Shown here: positions 46,305-54,614 of the stretch, one piece after another
Numbering within the stretch: the first letter of the stretch is position 1
How the letters are laid out: every line of letters starts with the position of its first letter
Origin: [Synechococcus] sp. NIES-970
Lineage (GTDB): Bacteria; Cyanobacteriota; Cyanobacteriia; Cyanobacteriales; MRBY01
DNA: 64,000 nt
Assembly: GCA_002356215.1 (NCBI GenBank)
Contig: AP017959.1
Coordinates: 2,682,195-2,746,194 of the forward strand
Direction of reading: 5' to 3'
Notes under the pieces: model-generated
The model's database searches: none
Told to the model about the DNA's origin: nothing
What the model saw: only the letters and a program-made list of their open reading frames with translations
Made by a program: the position numbers and the translations under genes

Positions 46305-46664
46305 TTACTTTTCTCCGGGAGGAAAAAATTCATTGAAAACGCCAAAACAGCCTGCCACTTTATTAAATCCGGCATAGGGACATAAAAAAAGCAACAATTC
46401 TTCTATCTCTTCTTTTGTTGCACCTTGTTTGACAGCCATATCAATATGGGCACCAAATGGAGATCCTGGCCCTAATTGTTCTTGGTTGACTACGTCAATA
46501 GCGATTGTGATTAAAGCTTTTGTTTTTTGATCAATGAGTGGTAATCCCCAGGCTTCTCCGGCAACACGGGTAACAAAGTCGCCAAATTTTGGATTTAAGG
46601 ATTTCAATTTTTCCTGCAAATCAAAATCGTCAAGAACCGCATTTTCAAATGCTGTATTCTCCAT
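46305..46664 (-). CDS. Carboxymuconolactone decarboxylase-like protein (CMD/AhpD fold)
   Basis: A 119-residue helical protein of the CMD family: FVTRVAGEAWGLPLIDQKTKALITIAIDVVNQ, PFGAHIDMAVKQGATKEEIEELLLFL and CPYAGFNKVAGCFGVF. The AhpD-type CxxC thiol pair is absent; a single Cys precedes PYAGF, and the His in GAHID matches the conserved position of the CMD group. Some members are decarboxylases and others scavenge peroxide, but neither can be claimed. It is the first gene of the ten-gene run, so its upstream gap holds the main promoter. Confidence 0.8.
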   Translation of the reverse strand: MENTAFENAVLDDFDLQEKLKSLNPKFGDFVTRVAGEAWGLPLIDQKTKALITIAIDVVNQEQLGPGSPFGAHIDMAVKQGATKEEIEELLLFLCPYAGFNKVAGCFGVFNEFFPPGEK

Positions 46665-47236
46665 GTGATACTCTCTGGTTGTCTCAAAAAATTATGGTAG
46701 AGCAAATCTTAGTTGTTAGATTATGTCGCCTATTTGTTGGGCTACTGAATATGCTCACCAATAAGATTAGCTCAGACAACAACTGAAGAATATTAAGAAA
46801 ACCTTTCGTTTTAAAGGTGTTTGTTTGTAGAGAAAATATCTATTAAGCAAGGTCAAGAAAAGTTAAATTTTTCTTGCTCTTGTCAAAGTCTTCTCAAAAA
46901 AGAGGCCGCCAAGAACTGCAGCCAAAATCATCTATAGATTCTGAACTTTAGTGTAATTGAGGGAAAAAATAATAGAGCGGTAATTTATTTTTAGTGTTTA
47001 AAAAGGTAGTGACCGATGAAGATGACTCGATCATGGCACAGCGAACACTGATGCATATGGGCCGGCTTAGTCAAGGAACTTGATTGCGGTGATTTGCTTG
47101 GCTAGCTTGACTGGACAAATTTTAGGATCTCTCAACTATAAAGCGCTTCAGAAGAAAGAAATGATAGGTAAACAAAAAAAGGCGATCGCCTCAGGACCGC
47201 CTCAAAAAATCAATTAAGCCAAAGGAAGAAAGCTGG
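46665..47236. other. Intergenic region upstream of the icfG-type run
   Basis: A 572-base gap between the first gene of the run and psbQ, both on the minus strand. It must contain the promoter of the run (near 46,670-46,800, minus strand) and the terminator of psbQ (47172-47208). A short plus-strand frame near 47,010-47,095 (GTG start, about 24 codons) looks like a remnant with no family. AT-rich in most parts, and HIP1-free until 47,181. Confidence 0.5.
47172..47208 (-). terminator. Possible psbQ terminator containing a HIP1 palindrome
   Basis: On the minus strand, after the psbQ stop, GAGGCG is followed by GGCGATCGCC and a T-run of seven. The stem could form from AGGC/GCCT within the HIP1 palindrome or from GGCG with CGCC further apart. 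The placement 30-65 bases after the stop fits a terminator. Confidence 0.5.
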
Positions 47237-47695
47237 TTAGCTTGCTTCGGTGTTTCCGGGGATCAACCGCAAGAACGCATCAAAATCAGCGAGAGCATTG
47301 TTGTATTCTGTCGTTGTCGCTGTTCCGTTGCGATCTTGGGCGGCAGCGTCGAGGCGCTCTAGGTGCGCAAAAATCTCATTGATGAGATCCTTTGCTGCCT
47401 TTTGATCATTGGGCAATAGGGTATTGGCCAGATAGGTCAGGTCACGACGCAGGAAGCCAAAAGGCCCATGGATGTAGGTACGAGCATTGGTCCAGTTATT
47501 AGCCTGGACAAATTCACCAAGGGTTTCCATACCTTGGCGTGCTTCACTGACGGGGGTCAGATAAATTTGAATTTGAGCGATTCGGTCGGGGGTGTAGGTG
47601 TCAGGAACTTTGACCGAGGGGCCAGAGCAACTGACGAGAAAGGTGGTGATTACCACTAACAGCAAGGACAAAACTGACCGCAAACGTAGCATCAT
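47237..47695 (-). CDS. psbQ: Photosystem II protein PsbQ (CyanoQ)
   Basis: CyanoQ is a lumenal lipoprotein that stabilises the PSII oxygen-evolving side. The signal peptide (LSLLLVVITTFLVSC) ends in the lipobox VSC with lipidated Cys 23. The mature part is a four-helix bundle: PDRIAQIQIYLTPVSEARQGM, ANNWTNARTYIHGPFGFLRRDL, DQKAAKDLINEIFAHLERLD and EYNNALADFDAFLRLIP. All are standard CyanoQ features at normal length (152). Tandem ATG codons at 47695 and 47692 make the start uncertain by one residue. Confidence 0.93.
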   Translation of the reverse strand: MMLRLRSVLSLLLVVITTFLVSCSGPSVKVPDTYTPDRIAQIQIYLTPVSEARQGMETLGEFVQANNWTNARTYIHGPFGFLRRDLTYLANTLLPNDQKAAKDLINEIFAHLERLDAAAQDRNGTATTTEYNNALADFDAFLRLIPGNTEAS

Positions 47696-47819
47696 GGTTA
47701 TGTATTAAAGCTTAATGACGTTATCAGGTTTTCAATTGCCAACATCATCTCACAAATGGGACGGAGATTAGGTTTTCCCCCAAGGCCATTCATATTTTTT
47801 TATGGCTGATGCCCCGGTT

Positions 47820-48653
47820 CTACGCTAAAAATTCACTCAATTGGGGGGCGATCGCCTCCGGAAAATGTTCTTGGGGATAATGTCTTGCCTCGGGCAGATC
47901 AAACCATTGGTGGGATGTTTCTGCTTGTATCCAAGTTTTGAGTAATTCACCATCTAACCAGGGATCTTGATTCCCCCAGAGGAATAGAGTAGGGGCTGTA
48001 TGGGCCTGCAATTTTGCTTTCAGTTCTGGCAACACCTGGGCAAAATCAAATCGCTTGACCGTCGCCATCAACGCCCGGCCCACAGCGGAACTGGTTAAAA
48101 AAGGTTGGCGATAAACGGCTAGATCCTCATCGGCAATCACAAAGCCGCTGCCTTTCTCGAGGGTGCGGTCTACCAATAATGGGTCCTGGGTGAGCATATC
48201 CCCTGCGAGGGGTAAACCCCACTGTTGCATCGGCCAGGGAAGCTTACTACCAGGCAGGACAGGACTATTGAGAATTACCAGGCGATCGCATAATTGCGGT
48301 TCATTTAGGGCAAACCCAATTCCCACATGGCCAAGAAAACCTTGGGTGACAATGTGACAACGCTCAATGTCCAAGGCTTTGAGAAAATCTTTGAGGGCCC
48401 CTTGGAAAGCATCAGCTCGGTAAGAGAACTCCCGGCTGCTGGGATAGCTAGAAAAACCCGACCCAGGCCAATCAGGGGCCAAACAATAGAAGTTTGCTGC
48501 CGCCAGCCGCTTCATCACAGCCCGCCAACCATAACTATGGGATGGCAACCCATGGAGAAATACAATCGGTAAGCGGCCATTGTCTAATTTTTCAGTTTCT
48601 CGGTAGAACCAAGTGAGGTTTCCAACGGTGATTTTCTGTTCGGCGATCGCCAT
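47820..48653 (-). CDS. Alpha/beta hydrolase (haloalkane dehalogenase/epoxide hydrolase-like)
   Basis: A 277-residue alpha/beta hydrolase: oxyanion segment VFLHGLPSHSYGWR, nucleophile region near HIVTQGFLGHVGIGFAL (VTQGFLG where G-x-Nuc-x-G is expected, so the catalytic nucleophile is unusual), GNQDPWLDG, and the terminal His in EARHYPQEHFPE. The missing classic Ser/Asp at the elbow (Gln-Gly-Phe) raises doubt about catalysis. ATG 48653 is chosen over the TTG at 48677 because GxHG spacing matches the family. Substrate unknown. Confidence 0.8.
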   Translation of the reverse strand: MAIAEQKITVGNLTWFYRETEKLDNGRLPIVFLHGLPSHSYGWRAVMKRLAAANFYCLAPDWPGSGFSSYPSSREFSYRADAFQGALKDFLKALDIERCHIVTQGFLGHVGIGFALNEPQLCDRLVILNSPVLPGSKLPWPMQQWGLPLAGDMLTQDPLLVDRTLEKGSGFVIADEDLAVYRQPFLTSSAVGRALMATVKRFDFAQVLPELKAKLQAHTAPTLFLWGNQDPWLDGELLKTWIQAETSHQWFDLPEARHYPQEHFPEAIAPQLSEFLA

Positions 48654-48754
48654 GGTTTTGTTTGCCCCTATCAACAACAGGTAAAGCTTTCACTGTGGCA
48701 TACTCTTTCCCCAAATTGAAGTTCAGAGGCCAAGGCTAATATTCCAGCAGAGAG

Positions 48755-49882
48755 ATGCTATCTTTTTGGGGAATTGAATCAATGCCAGTGATCCCCGTGG
48801 AAACCAAATCTTCACCCCTACTCTTCATTCAGAAGCCCTCTGGAACCCAGCTTTTGGGTCTTTTGACAGGCCTCCTAATCTGTCTGTCTCTACTCATTCC
48901 GCTCTGGGAACCCACAGATATCATCCCCCTTTGGATTCCGGTGCTTGTGTCCGCAGGATTTGCTGGGGCCTTGGGCTTTTGGTTAGTGCCTCTGTTACGC
49001 CGTCTAAAAACAGGCCAAATTATTCGAGAAGAAGGCCCCCAAGCTCACCTCAAAAAGGCGGGAACCCCCACCATGGGAGGACTCATTTTTCTGCCTGTGG
49101 GACTCATTACTGGTGTACTTTTCGCGGGGTTTAACCCGGAGGCGATCGCCATCGCTTTGGTCACCCTTGCCTATGGGGTCATTGGCTGGGTAGACGATTG
49201 GCAAGTGTTGCGCCTGAAATCCAATAAAGGGATTTCCCCCCGGATGAAACTGATCCTGCAAATTGTGATCGCCATTGTTTTTTGTATTTGGTTAGCTCTC
49301 ACCACCCCAGAGCTAACGACAATTACCTTTTTTGCAGAATTGAGTCTTCCCCTGGGTTTTCTATTTTGGGCCTTAGCTGGATTTGCCATGGTTGCCGAAA
49401 GCAATGCCACCAATCTTACCGATGGTGTCGATGGTTTGGCTGGGGGCACTGGGGCGATCGCCTTCCTGGGCATTGCCGCCCTTGCTCTACCAGAACATGC
49501 CGGTGTTAGCTTACTCTGTGCTTGTCTGAGTGGCGCTTGTCTCGGGTTCATTTATCACAATCGCAACCCAGCCAAAGTATTCATGGGTGATACTGGTTCC
49601 CTGGCCCTTGGGGGCGGTTTGGCCGCGGCCGGAATTCTCACTGGAAATATTTGGGGCCTGCTCATCATCAGCGGTATTTTTTGCATTGAGGCCGTCTCAG
49701 TAATCGCCCAAGTCAGCTACTACAAAGCCACAAAAGACGAACATGGCCAAGGCAAACGTCTCTTCAAAATGGCTCCCATTCACCACCACCTAGAACTCAG
49801 TGGCTGGCCCGAAACCCAAATCGTTGGTGCATTTTACTTAATCAATTTTGGCTTGGTTCTTCTCTGTTTCATCCTGACATGA
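48755..49882 (+). CDS. mraY: Phospho-N-acetylmuramoyl-pentapeptide transferase
   Basis: MraY transfers phospho-MurNAc-pentapeptide to undecaprenyl phosphate, the first membrane step of peptidoglycan synthesis. The 375-residue protein has about ten hydrophobic helices and the signatures KKAGTPTMGG, VIGWVDDWQVLRLKSNKG, SNATNLTDGVDGLAGG and VFMGDTGSLALGG, plus the HHHLE block. The start could be ATG 48755 or ATG 48782. The PBP2 gene follows after 163 bases on the same strand, a natural cell-wall pairing. Confidence 0.95.
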   Translation: MLSFWGIESMPVIPVETKSSPLLFIQKPSGTQLLGLLTGLLICLSLLIPLWEPTDIIPLWIPVLVSAGFAGALGFWLVPLLRRLKTGQIIREEGPQAHLKKAGTPTMGGLIFLPVGLITGVLFAGFNPEAIAIALVTLAYGVIGWVDDWQVLRLKSNKGISPRMKLILQIVIAIVFCIWLALTTPELTTITFFAELSLPLGFLFWALAGFAMVAESNATNLTDGVDGLAGGTGAIAFLGIAALALPEHAGVSLLCACLSGACLGFIYHNRNPAKVFMGDTGSLALGGGLAAAGILTGNIWGLLIISGIFCIEAVSVIAQVSYYKATKDEHGQGKRLFKMAPIHHHLELSGWPETQIVGAFYLINFGLVLLCFILT

Positions 49883-50045
49883 ACTACTCGCCGGCTGGAA
49901 TTGTTGAATCATCACATAAAAGATGCTTCATTACGAGGGCTGAGAAAGTACCATTGTCGCCTTTTAGACTTCTCTGGTAGCCCTTTAAAAATCAAATCAC
50001 CGCGCTAAAATTAGAGGTGCAATTTTTCCAATTCCCCAGCGATCT

Positions 50046-51854
50046 ATGACCCTCCTTTCTCCTATCGCCAAAGCATCACGCAAAGAATCGGGTCGCACTG
50101 TTGGCCGAGGGATCAGGCCCTGGGGAATTATGTTTATGGCCAGTGTTGTTTTAATCGGTGGCCTGGGCTCACGACTGGCCTTTTTGCAACTGGTCAAGGG
50201 CGACGAACTACAGCAAACTGCCCGCAGTAACAGTGTCCGGATCGCGCCGAAACCCCCGATCCGAGGCAATATGTTTGATCGCAATGGCAAAGTGCTTGCC
50301 ACGACCAAACTCGCCCATGCCATTTATATCTGGCCCTTAGCTCGCACCAAACCCGATTGGCCGAAAACGAAACAATTGCTTTCCCAATTGGTGGGGATCT
50401 CGCCGGCTGAAATTGAAAAACGCCTCAAGTCCCAAGATATTTACGCCACCGAACCTTTGGCGATCGCCCGTAATTTGACCCTTGCCCAGGTCACAGCGAT
50501 CGAAGAACATCACCAGACCCTTGAAGGAGTCGAGGTGATTATTGAGCCCGTACGGTATTACCCACAAGGTAACACCGCTTCCCATGTGCTTGGCTATACC
50601 CGAGAGCTCACCCCCGAAGAATTCGAAGCCAGACGGGCCGAAGGATATCGCCTCCAGGATTACATCGGCAAACTGGGTTTGGAATCTTCCCTGGAAACTC
50701 GCCTGCGGGGTCAGTGGGGTGGCCAAGAAATCCAAGTTGACCGGGATGGTCGTTTCGTCCAAATCCTCGGAGAAAAACCAGCCCAAGCTGGCGAAGATAT
50801 CCATCTGACCATTGACGCAGACCTCCAAAAGGTCGCCCAAGATGTCTTAGGTAATCGCAACGGGGCAATTGTGGCGATCGATCCTCGTAATGGTGATGTC
50901 CTTGCCATGGCAAGCTATCCAGACTTTGACCCCAATATTTTTTCTGACCGCATCTCCCCAGAAAAGTGGGCTGCTGTCACCGCGAAAGGAGACCCTTTTA
51001 TTAATCGGGCCCTCCGGGGCTTTCCCCCTGCATCCACCTTTAAAGTCGTTACCGCCGCCGCCGGGATGGAATCTGGGAAATATCCAGCCAATGTCGTCCT
51101 CAGTACAACCCCCTATTTAGCCGCAGCAGGGGTGCGTTTTTATGAATGGAATCGGTCTGGTTTTGGGGCGATCGGCCATGTACGAGCAATGGCCTGGAGC
51201 AGTAACACCTTTTTTGGGCAAGTCGGCCGGGGTGTTGGCGGAGAAACCCTAATTGATTGGGCCCGGCGGTTTGGGTTCGGCCAGCGCACAGGCATTGAAC
51301 TAGGCGAAGAAACCTCCGGCCTAATCCCAGATGATGATTGGACCCAAGAACAGCTCGATCGCCCCTGGAACCTCGGCGATACAATCAATATGTCAATCGG
51401 TCAGGGTCTTACTTTAGCGACCCCCCTCCAGGTGGCCCAGATGTTTGCTGTAATGGCCAATGGCGGGTATCTCGTAAGCCCCCACTTAGTCCAAACAGAC
51501 ACGCCCCAAAAAACCTCCCTTAACCTAGAACCCCGCACCCTAGAAACCATTCGCGCTGGACTACGGGCTGTTGTCACCAGTGGTACAGGAACTGTACTCA
51601 ATGTGCCTGGGATCCCAACAGCAGCAGGCAAAAGTGGCACAGCAGAAGCCCCGCCCCGCGAAAACCATGCTTGGTTTGGCGCTTTTGCCCCCTATGAAAA
51701 TGCAGAAATTGTTGTTGTAGCCTTTGCAGAACACTCTGGCGGCGGTGGCGGCTCCGTGGCCGGGCCGATGGTGCACGATGTGATGACCGCTTATTTCGAG
51801 CTCAAGGAAAAGGCAGAAAATCCGACTGTTGAAACCCCAGAAACACTGGAGTAA
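50046..51854 (+). CDS. mrdA: Penicillin-binding protein 2, transpeptidase
   Basis: A class B PBP that crosslinks peptidoglycan during elongation. An N-terminal membrane anchor (IMFMASVVLIGGLGSRLAFL, about residues 22-42) precedes the dimerisation domain (PPIRGNMFDRNGKVLATT, QPGNTASHVLGY-type block) and the transpeptidase: Ser 330 in STFK, SSN, and KSGTAE near residue 528 in place of the more frequent KTGT. The KSGT variant is normal in many PBP2s. Length 602 is normal. It stands 163 bases after mraY. MrdB/RodA is not present here. Confidence 0.92.
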   Translation: MTLLSPIAKASRKESGRTVGRGIRPWGIMFMASVVLIGGLGSRLAFLQLVKGDELQQTARSNSVRIAPKPPIRGNMFDRNGKVLATTKLAHAIYIWPLARTKPDWPKTKQLLSQLVGISPAEIEKRLKSQDIYATEPLAIARNLTLAQVTAIEEHHQTLEGVEVIIEPVRYYPQGNTASHVLGYTRELTPEEFEARRAEGYRLQDYIGKLGLESSLETRLRGQWGGQEIQVDRDGRFVQILGEKPAQAGEDIHLTIDADLQKVAQDVLGNRNGAIVAIDPRNGDVLAMASYPDFDPNIFSDRISPEKWAAVTAKGDPFINRALRGFPPASTFKVVTAAAGMESGKYPANVVLSTTPYLAAAGVRFYEWNRSGFGAIGHVRAMAWSSNTFFGQVGRGVGGETLIDWARRFGFGQRTGIELGEETSGLIPDDDWTQEQLDRPWNLGDTINMSIGQGLTLATPLQVAQMFAVMANGGYLVSPHLVQTDTPQKTSLNLEPRTLETIRAGLRAVVTSGTGTVLNVPGIPTAAGKSGTAEAPPRENHAWFGAFAPYENAEIVVVAFAEHSGGGGGSVAGPMVHDVMTAYFELKEKAENPTVETPETLE

Positions 51855-52205
51855 GACCCAGAAGAAGCAGTTAAAAATGTATCTTTTACCTACATTTATG
51901 TTACATTTCTAAACATAGGCACAACACAATACCTAATATTGTCAAGATAGAATCAAGTGGCGCCGCAACCCCTAGTTTCACCCGCCAAACTGAATTCAGC
52001 CTCCTGAGTCCTTCTAAAAAAATACCTGTAGACTGAGCACTTAAATGTACCGACATATCTTGAGCTATGGATGATAAAGGCAAGCCATAAAGTCGCTCAT
52101 GTAAAAAGAATCAAAAATTTCTGACCACCCATTAATAAGCCATTTACAGTTCTACCTGTAACCCAAAAGAAAATCTTTAAAAGCCTTACCTATCCCTCGG
52201 AAAAC
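51855..52205. other. Intergenic stretch between PBP2 and REC-EAL genes
   Basis: The 351 bases contain no convincing gene. A 60-codon minus-strand frame at 51901-52083 has no ribosome binding site or recognisable sequence. The final 60 bases before 52206 form the leader of the signalling gene (TCGG at 52196 is not a clear ribosome binding site). No terminator with a T-run was found. Confidence 0.5.
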
Positions 52206-54005
52206 ATGACCTCGCACAATACCAATTTCCAAAATTTCAACTCGTCCGGCGATTCGGAATCTAAAAATCGGGACTTAGTGACAATTCTGGTTATTGAAGA
52301 TGATGCCATTATTCGCAAACTTACCCAAAAGATTTTGACGAATGCTGGTTATATCGTGGTTGAAGCCAGTAATGGTGAAGAAGGGGTCCGCCTGGCGGCA
52401 GACTACAGCCTTGATCTCATTATCTGTGATGTCATGATGCCTGGCCTCAATGGTTATGACGTTTTGGCACAACTTCAGCAGCAAGAAGAAACGAAAATGA
52501 TTCCGTTTATTTTCTTGACGGCCCAAGCTGAAACTGGGCAACTGCGTCGGGGCATGATTTCGGGAGCGGATGACTATCTAGTCAAGCCGATTCGAGCTGC
52601 AGAGCTTCTCAAAGCCGTAGAAGTGCGCCTCAAAAAATACACAAGGGTCAAACAGTACTACGCTGAACAGCTCGATCAGCTGAATGCCAAGGATACCCTG
52701 ACAGGGTTGCCCAATCCGAGTAGTGTCGAGGATGCATTTCAACAAATTATTTCCCAGTTTCCCGCCGATCTAGATAGTGACGCCATTCCTCCCACCGCCC
52801 TTCTTTCGATTAGCATTGATCGCTTTCCCCTGCTGAATGAATATCTCGGCCATGGGGTAGTGCGCCAGCTCATAAAACGTGTGGCTGTCCGTCTTCAAGG
52901 TGTTTTAGAAAAATATGGCTTGATTGCCAGTCTGAATACATCAGAATTTTGTGCTTTACTGAAGCCCCTAGAGCACCGCTATGAAGTGACTGGTATTGCC
53001 CGGGAGCTCTTAGATGTCTTTAGTGAGCCTTTTGCGATCGAAGGGCATCAAGATATTTTTGTCAGTCTCAGTGTTGGGATTGCCCTCTATTTTAGAGATG
53101 CGTTCACCCTTGACGAACTCTTAAACCACGCCCACACAGCCATGGTGAGAGTCCAACAGCAAGGAGGGAATCAATCGGCTTTTTACTCTGTCGCAATGAA
53201 TGTGGGGCGCTTTAATGCAGTATCCCTCGAATCTGATTTGAGACAAGCCATTGAGAACAATGAACTGGAAGTTTTTTATCAACCGAAAGTTAATCTGCAA
53301 ACAGGCAAAGTTGTTGGAGCGGAAGCTCTCTTGCGTTGGTTTAGCCCAACCCGCGGCCTAGTTTCACCCAATCAATTTATCCCCCTGGCAGAAGAAACTG
53401 GTTTAATTATTCCGATTGGTGAATATGTTTTAGATGAAGCTTCTAGTCAGTTGCGGCGCTGGCAAATGGCTGGTTTAAAAGATTTTTACATGTCTATTAA
53501 TCTTTCGGCAAAACAGTTTACCCAGCTCAATCTTCACCATCGTCTCAGTCAAATTATTATCAATAACCAACTGCAACCTCAGGATCTGCAGCTAGAGCTC
53601 ACGGAAAGCACTTTAGTAAATAATGGGGATGCGTCGATACGCCGCCTCAAAGCTCTCCGCTCTCTGGGAATTAAAATTGCCCTCGATGATTTTGGGACTG
53701 GTTATTCTTCTTTGAGCTATCTCCAACAATTTACCTTTGACACTCTTAAAATTGATCGTTCCTTTATTCATAAAATCCATGAAAATAATGTGAATGCAAC
53801 GATCATTAGTTCCATTATCGATATGGCTCATAAACTGGGTTTAAAGGTCATTGCTGAGGGGGTTGAGGAACAGGCAGAATTAGAATTTTTAACACAGTTT
53901 GAGTGTGATGAAATTCAAGGTTTCTTATTTAGTCGTCCGATTCGCGCGGGAGAATTCTTGAGTTCCCCCTTTATTGACTTGGACACTCTATCCCAGACAG
54001 TCTAG
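52206..54005 (+). CDS. REC-GGDEF(degenerate)-EAL cyclic di-GMP phosphodiesterase
   Basis: A 599-residue soluble signalling protein. The receiver (TILVIEDDAIIRKL, LIICDVMMPGLNG, YLVKPIR) is followed by a GGDEF-like domain whose active motif is lost (SLNTSEFCAL stands where GGDEF should be). An EAL domain keeps the catalytic set: GAEALLRW, LELTEST, DDFGTGYSSL, LKIDRSFI and AEGVEE. It likely hydrolyses cyclic di-GMP, with the broken GGDEF possibly binding GTP to tune activity, as in known examples. Phosphorylation of the receiver would control it. A bidirectional terminator follows. Confidence 0.9.
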   Translation: MTSHNTNFQNFNSSGDSESKNRDLVTILVIEDDAIIRKLTQKILTNAGYIVVEASNGEEGVRLAADYSLDLIICDVMMPGLNGYDVLAQLQQQEETKMIPFIFLTAQAETGQLRRGMISGADDYLVKPIRAAELLKAVEVRLKKYTRVKQYYAEQLDQLNAKDTLTGLPNPSSVEDAFQQIISQFPADLDSDAIPPTALLSISIDRFPLLNEYLGHGVVRQLIKRVAVRLQGVLEKYGLIASLNTSEFCALLKPLEHRYEVTGIARELLDVFSEPFAIEGHQDIFVSLSVGIALYFRDAFTLDELLNHAHTAMVRVQQQGGNQSAFYSVAMNVGRFNAVSLESDLRQAIENNELEVFYQPKVNLQTGKVVGAEALLRWFSPTRGLVSPNQFIPLAEETGLIIPIGEYVLDEASSQLRRWQMAGLKDFYMSINLSAKQFTQLNLHHRLSQIIINNQLQPQDLQLELTESTLVNNGDASIRRLKALRSLGIKIALDDFGTGYSSLSYLQQFTFDTLKIDRSFIHKIHENNVNATIISSIIDMAHKLGLKVIAEGVEEQAELEFLTQFECDEIQGFLFSRPIRAGEFLSSPFIDLDTLSQTV

Positions 54006-54054
54006 GGTTGCGGTCATTGGCGATCGCCTAAGCAGCAACAGAACCAATCCAAAC

Positions 54055-54094
54055 AAAAAGCAAGGCCAAAAATCAGTCAGGTCTTGCTTTTTTG
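54055..54094. terminator. Bidirectional Rho-independent terminator
   Basis: AAAAAGCAAG pairs with CTTGCTTTTT over an 18-base loop, flanked by A-run and T-run. It separates the convergent EAL gene and the Cys-repeat gene. Confidence 0.85.
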
Positions 54095-54101
54095 TGTATT
54101 T

Positions 54102-54479
54102 TTAGCGAGATGGTGCCAACTGAATACTTTGGACAGCAGGTAATAATAAACCTGCTTGGGGTTGGGGATTATTCGGAATCAGAGTGCCGGGCAGGCAAGG
54201 GCCCAGTTGAAAATTGACTGCCTGGGGACGGGGACGCCAACCAGGAGGGCAAGTGCCGGGAGTCGGTTTAGCTTGGGCTTGGGGCAAAACAGGTGTAATC
54301 GTTCCGGGCATGCAAGGGCCGAGTTGAAAATTGACCGCTTGGGGACGGGGAACCCAACCAGGGGGGCAAGTACCCGGCACGGGTGAAAGCGGCGAAGCAT
54401 TGGCCCCAAGGCTATTTCCCATTAGAATCATTGCCCCAAGTAGTAAGCCTTGACCGACAGAGCGTTTGGTTAGTTTCAT
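54102..54479 (-). CDS. Small secreted protein with two Cys-rich repeats
   Basis: A 125-residue protein not matching a family I know. Residues 1-29 are a signal peptide (GQGLLLGAMILMGNSLGANA). The mature part has two near-identical 26-residue units at 35-60 and 74-99 with a 39-residue period; each starts PGTCPPGW, contains QAVNFQLGPC and ends PGT. Each unit has two cysteines (38, 56, 77, 95), probably one disulfide each. A Pro/Gln-rich linker joins them and the tail is hydrophobic (GLLLPAVQSIQLAP). It is upstream of the VWA lipoprotein's minus-strand neighbour, so both may be exported. Function unknown. Confidence 0.75.
   Translation of the reverse strand: MKLTKRSVGQGLLLGAMILMGNSLGANASPLSPVPGTCPPGWVPRPQAVNFQLGPCMPGTITPVLPQAQAKPTPGTCPPGWRPRPQAVNFQLGPCLPGTLIPNNPQPQAGLLLPAVQSIQLAPSR
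54184..54377 (-). repeat. Direct repeat of 77-base units within the Cys-rich gene
   Basis: Two 77-base units, 54184-54260 and 54301-54377, with a 117-base period are highly similar, encoding the tandem Cys-rich repeats. The period is a multiple of three, so copy-number change would keep the frame. Confidence 0.85.
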
Positions 54480-54614
54480 GAAATTTTCTCCAGATGAATT
54501 ATTTGGGTTCGTGCGTTTATGTAGTCACTGGAAAAATTAACTGACGCAGTGCTCGTTGCCTGGAGCTGGGTTTATTCGGAGTGGTAAGCAATGAAAGAAG
54601 GCAGTCAGCGCGCT

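Noticed and set aside
51901-52083. 60-codon minus-strand open frame after PBP2
   Set aside because: No homology that I recognise, no ribosome binding site, and the hydrophobic end is short; likely chance.
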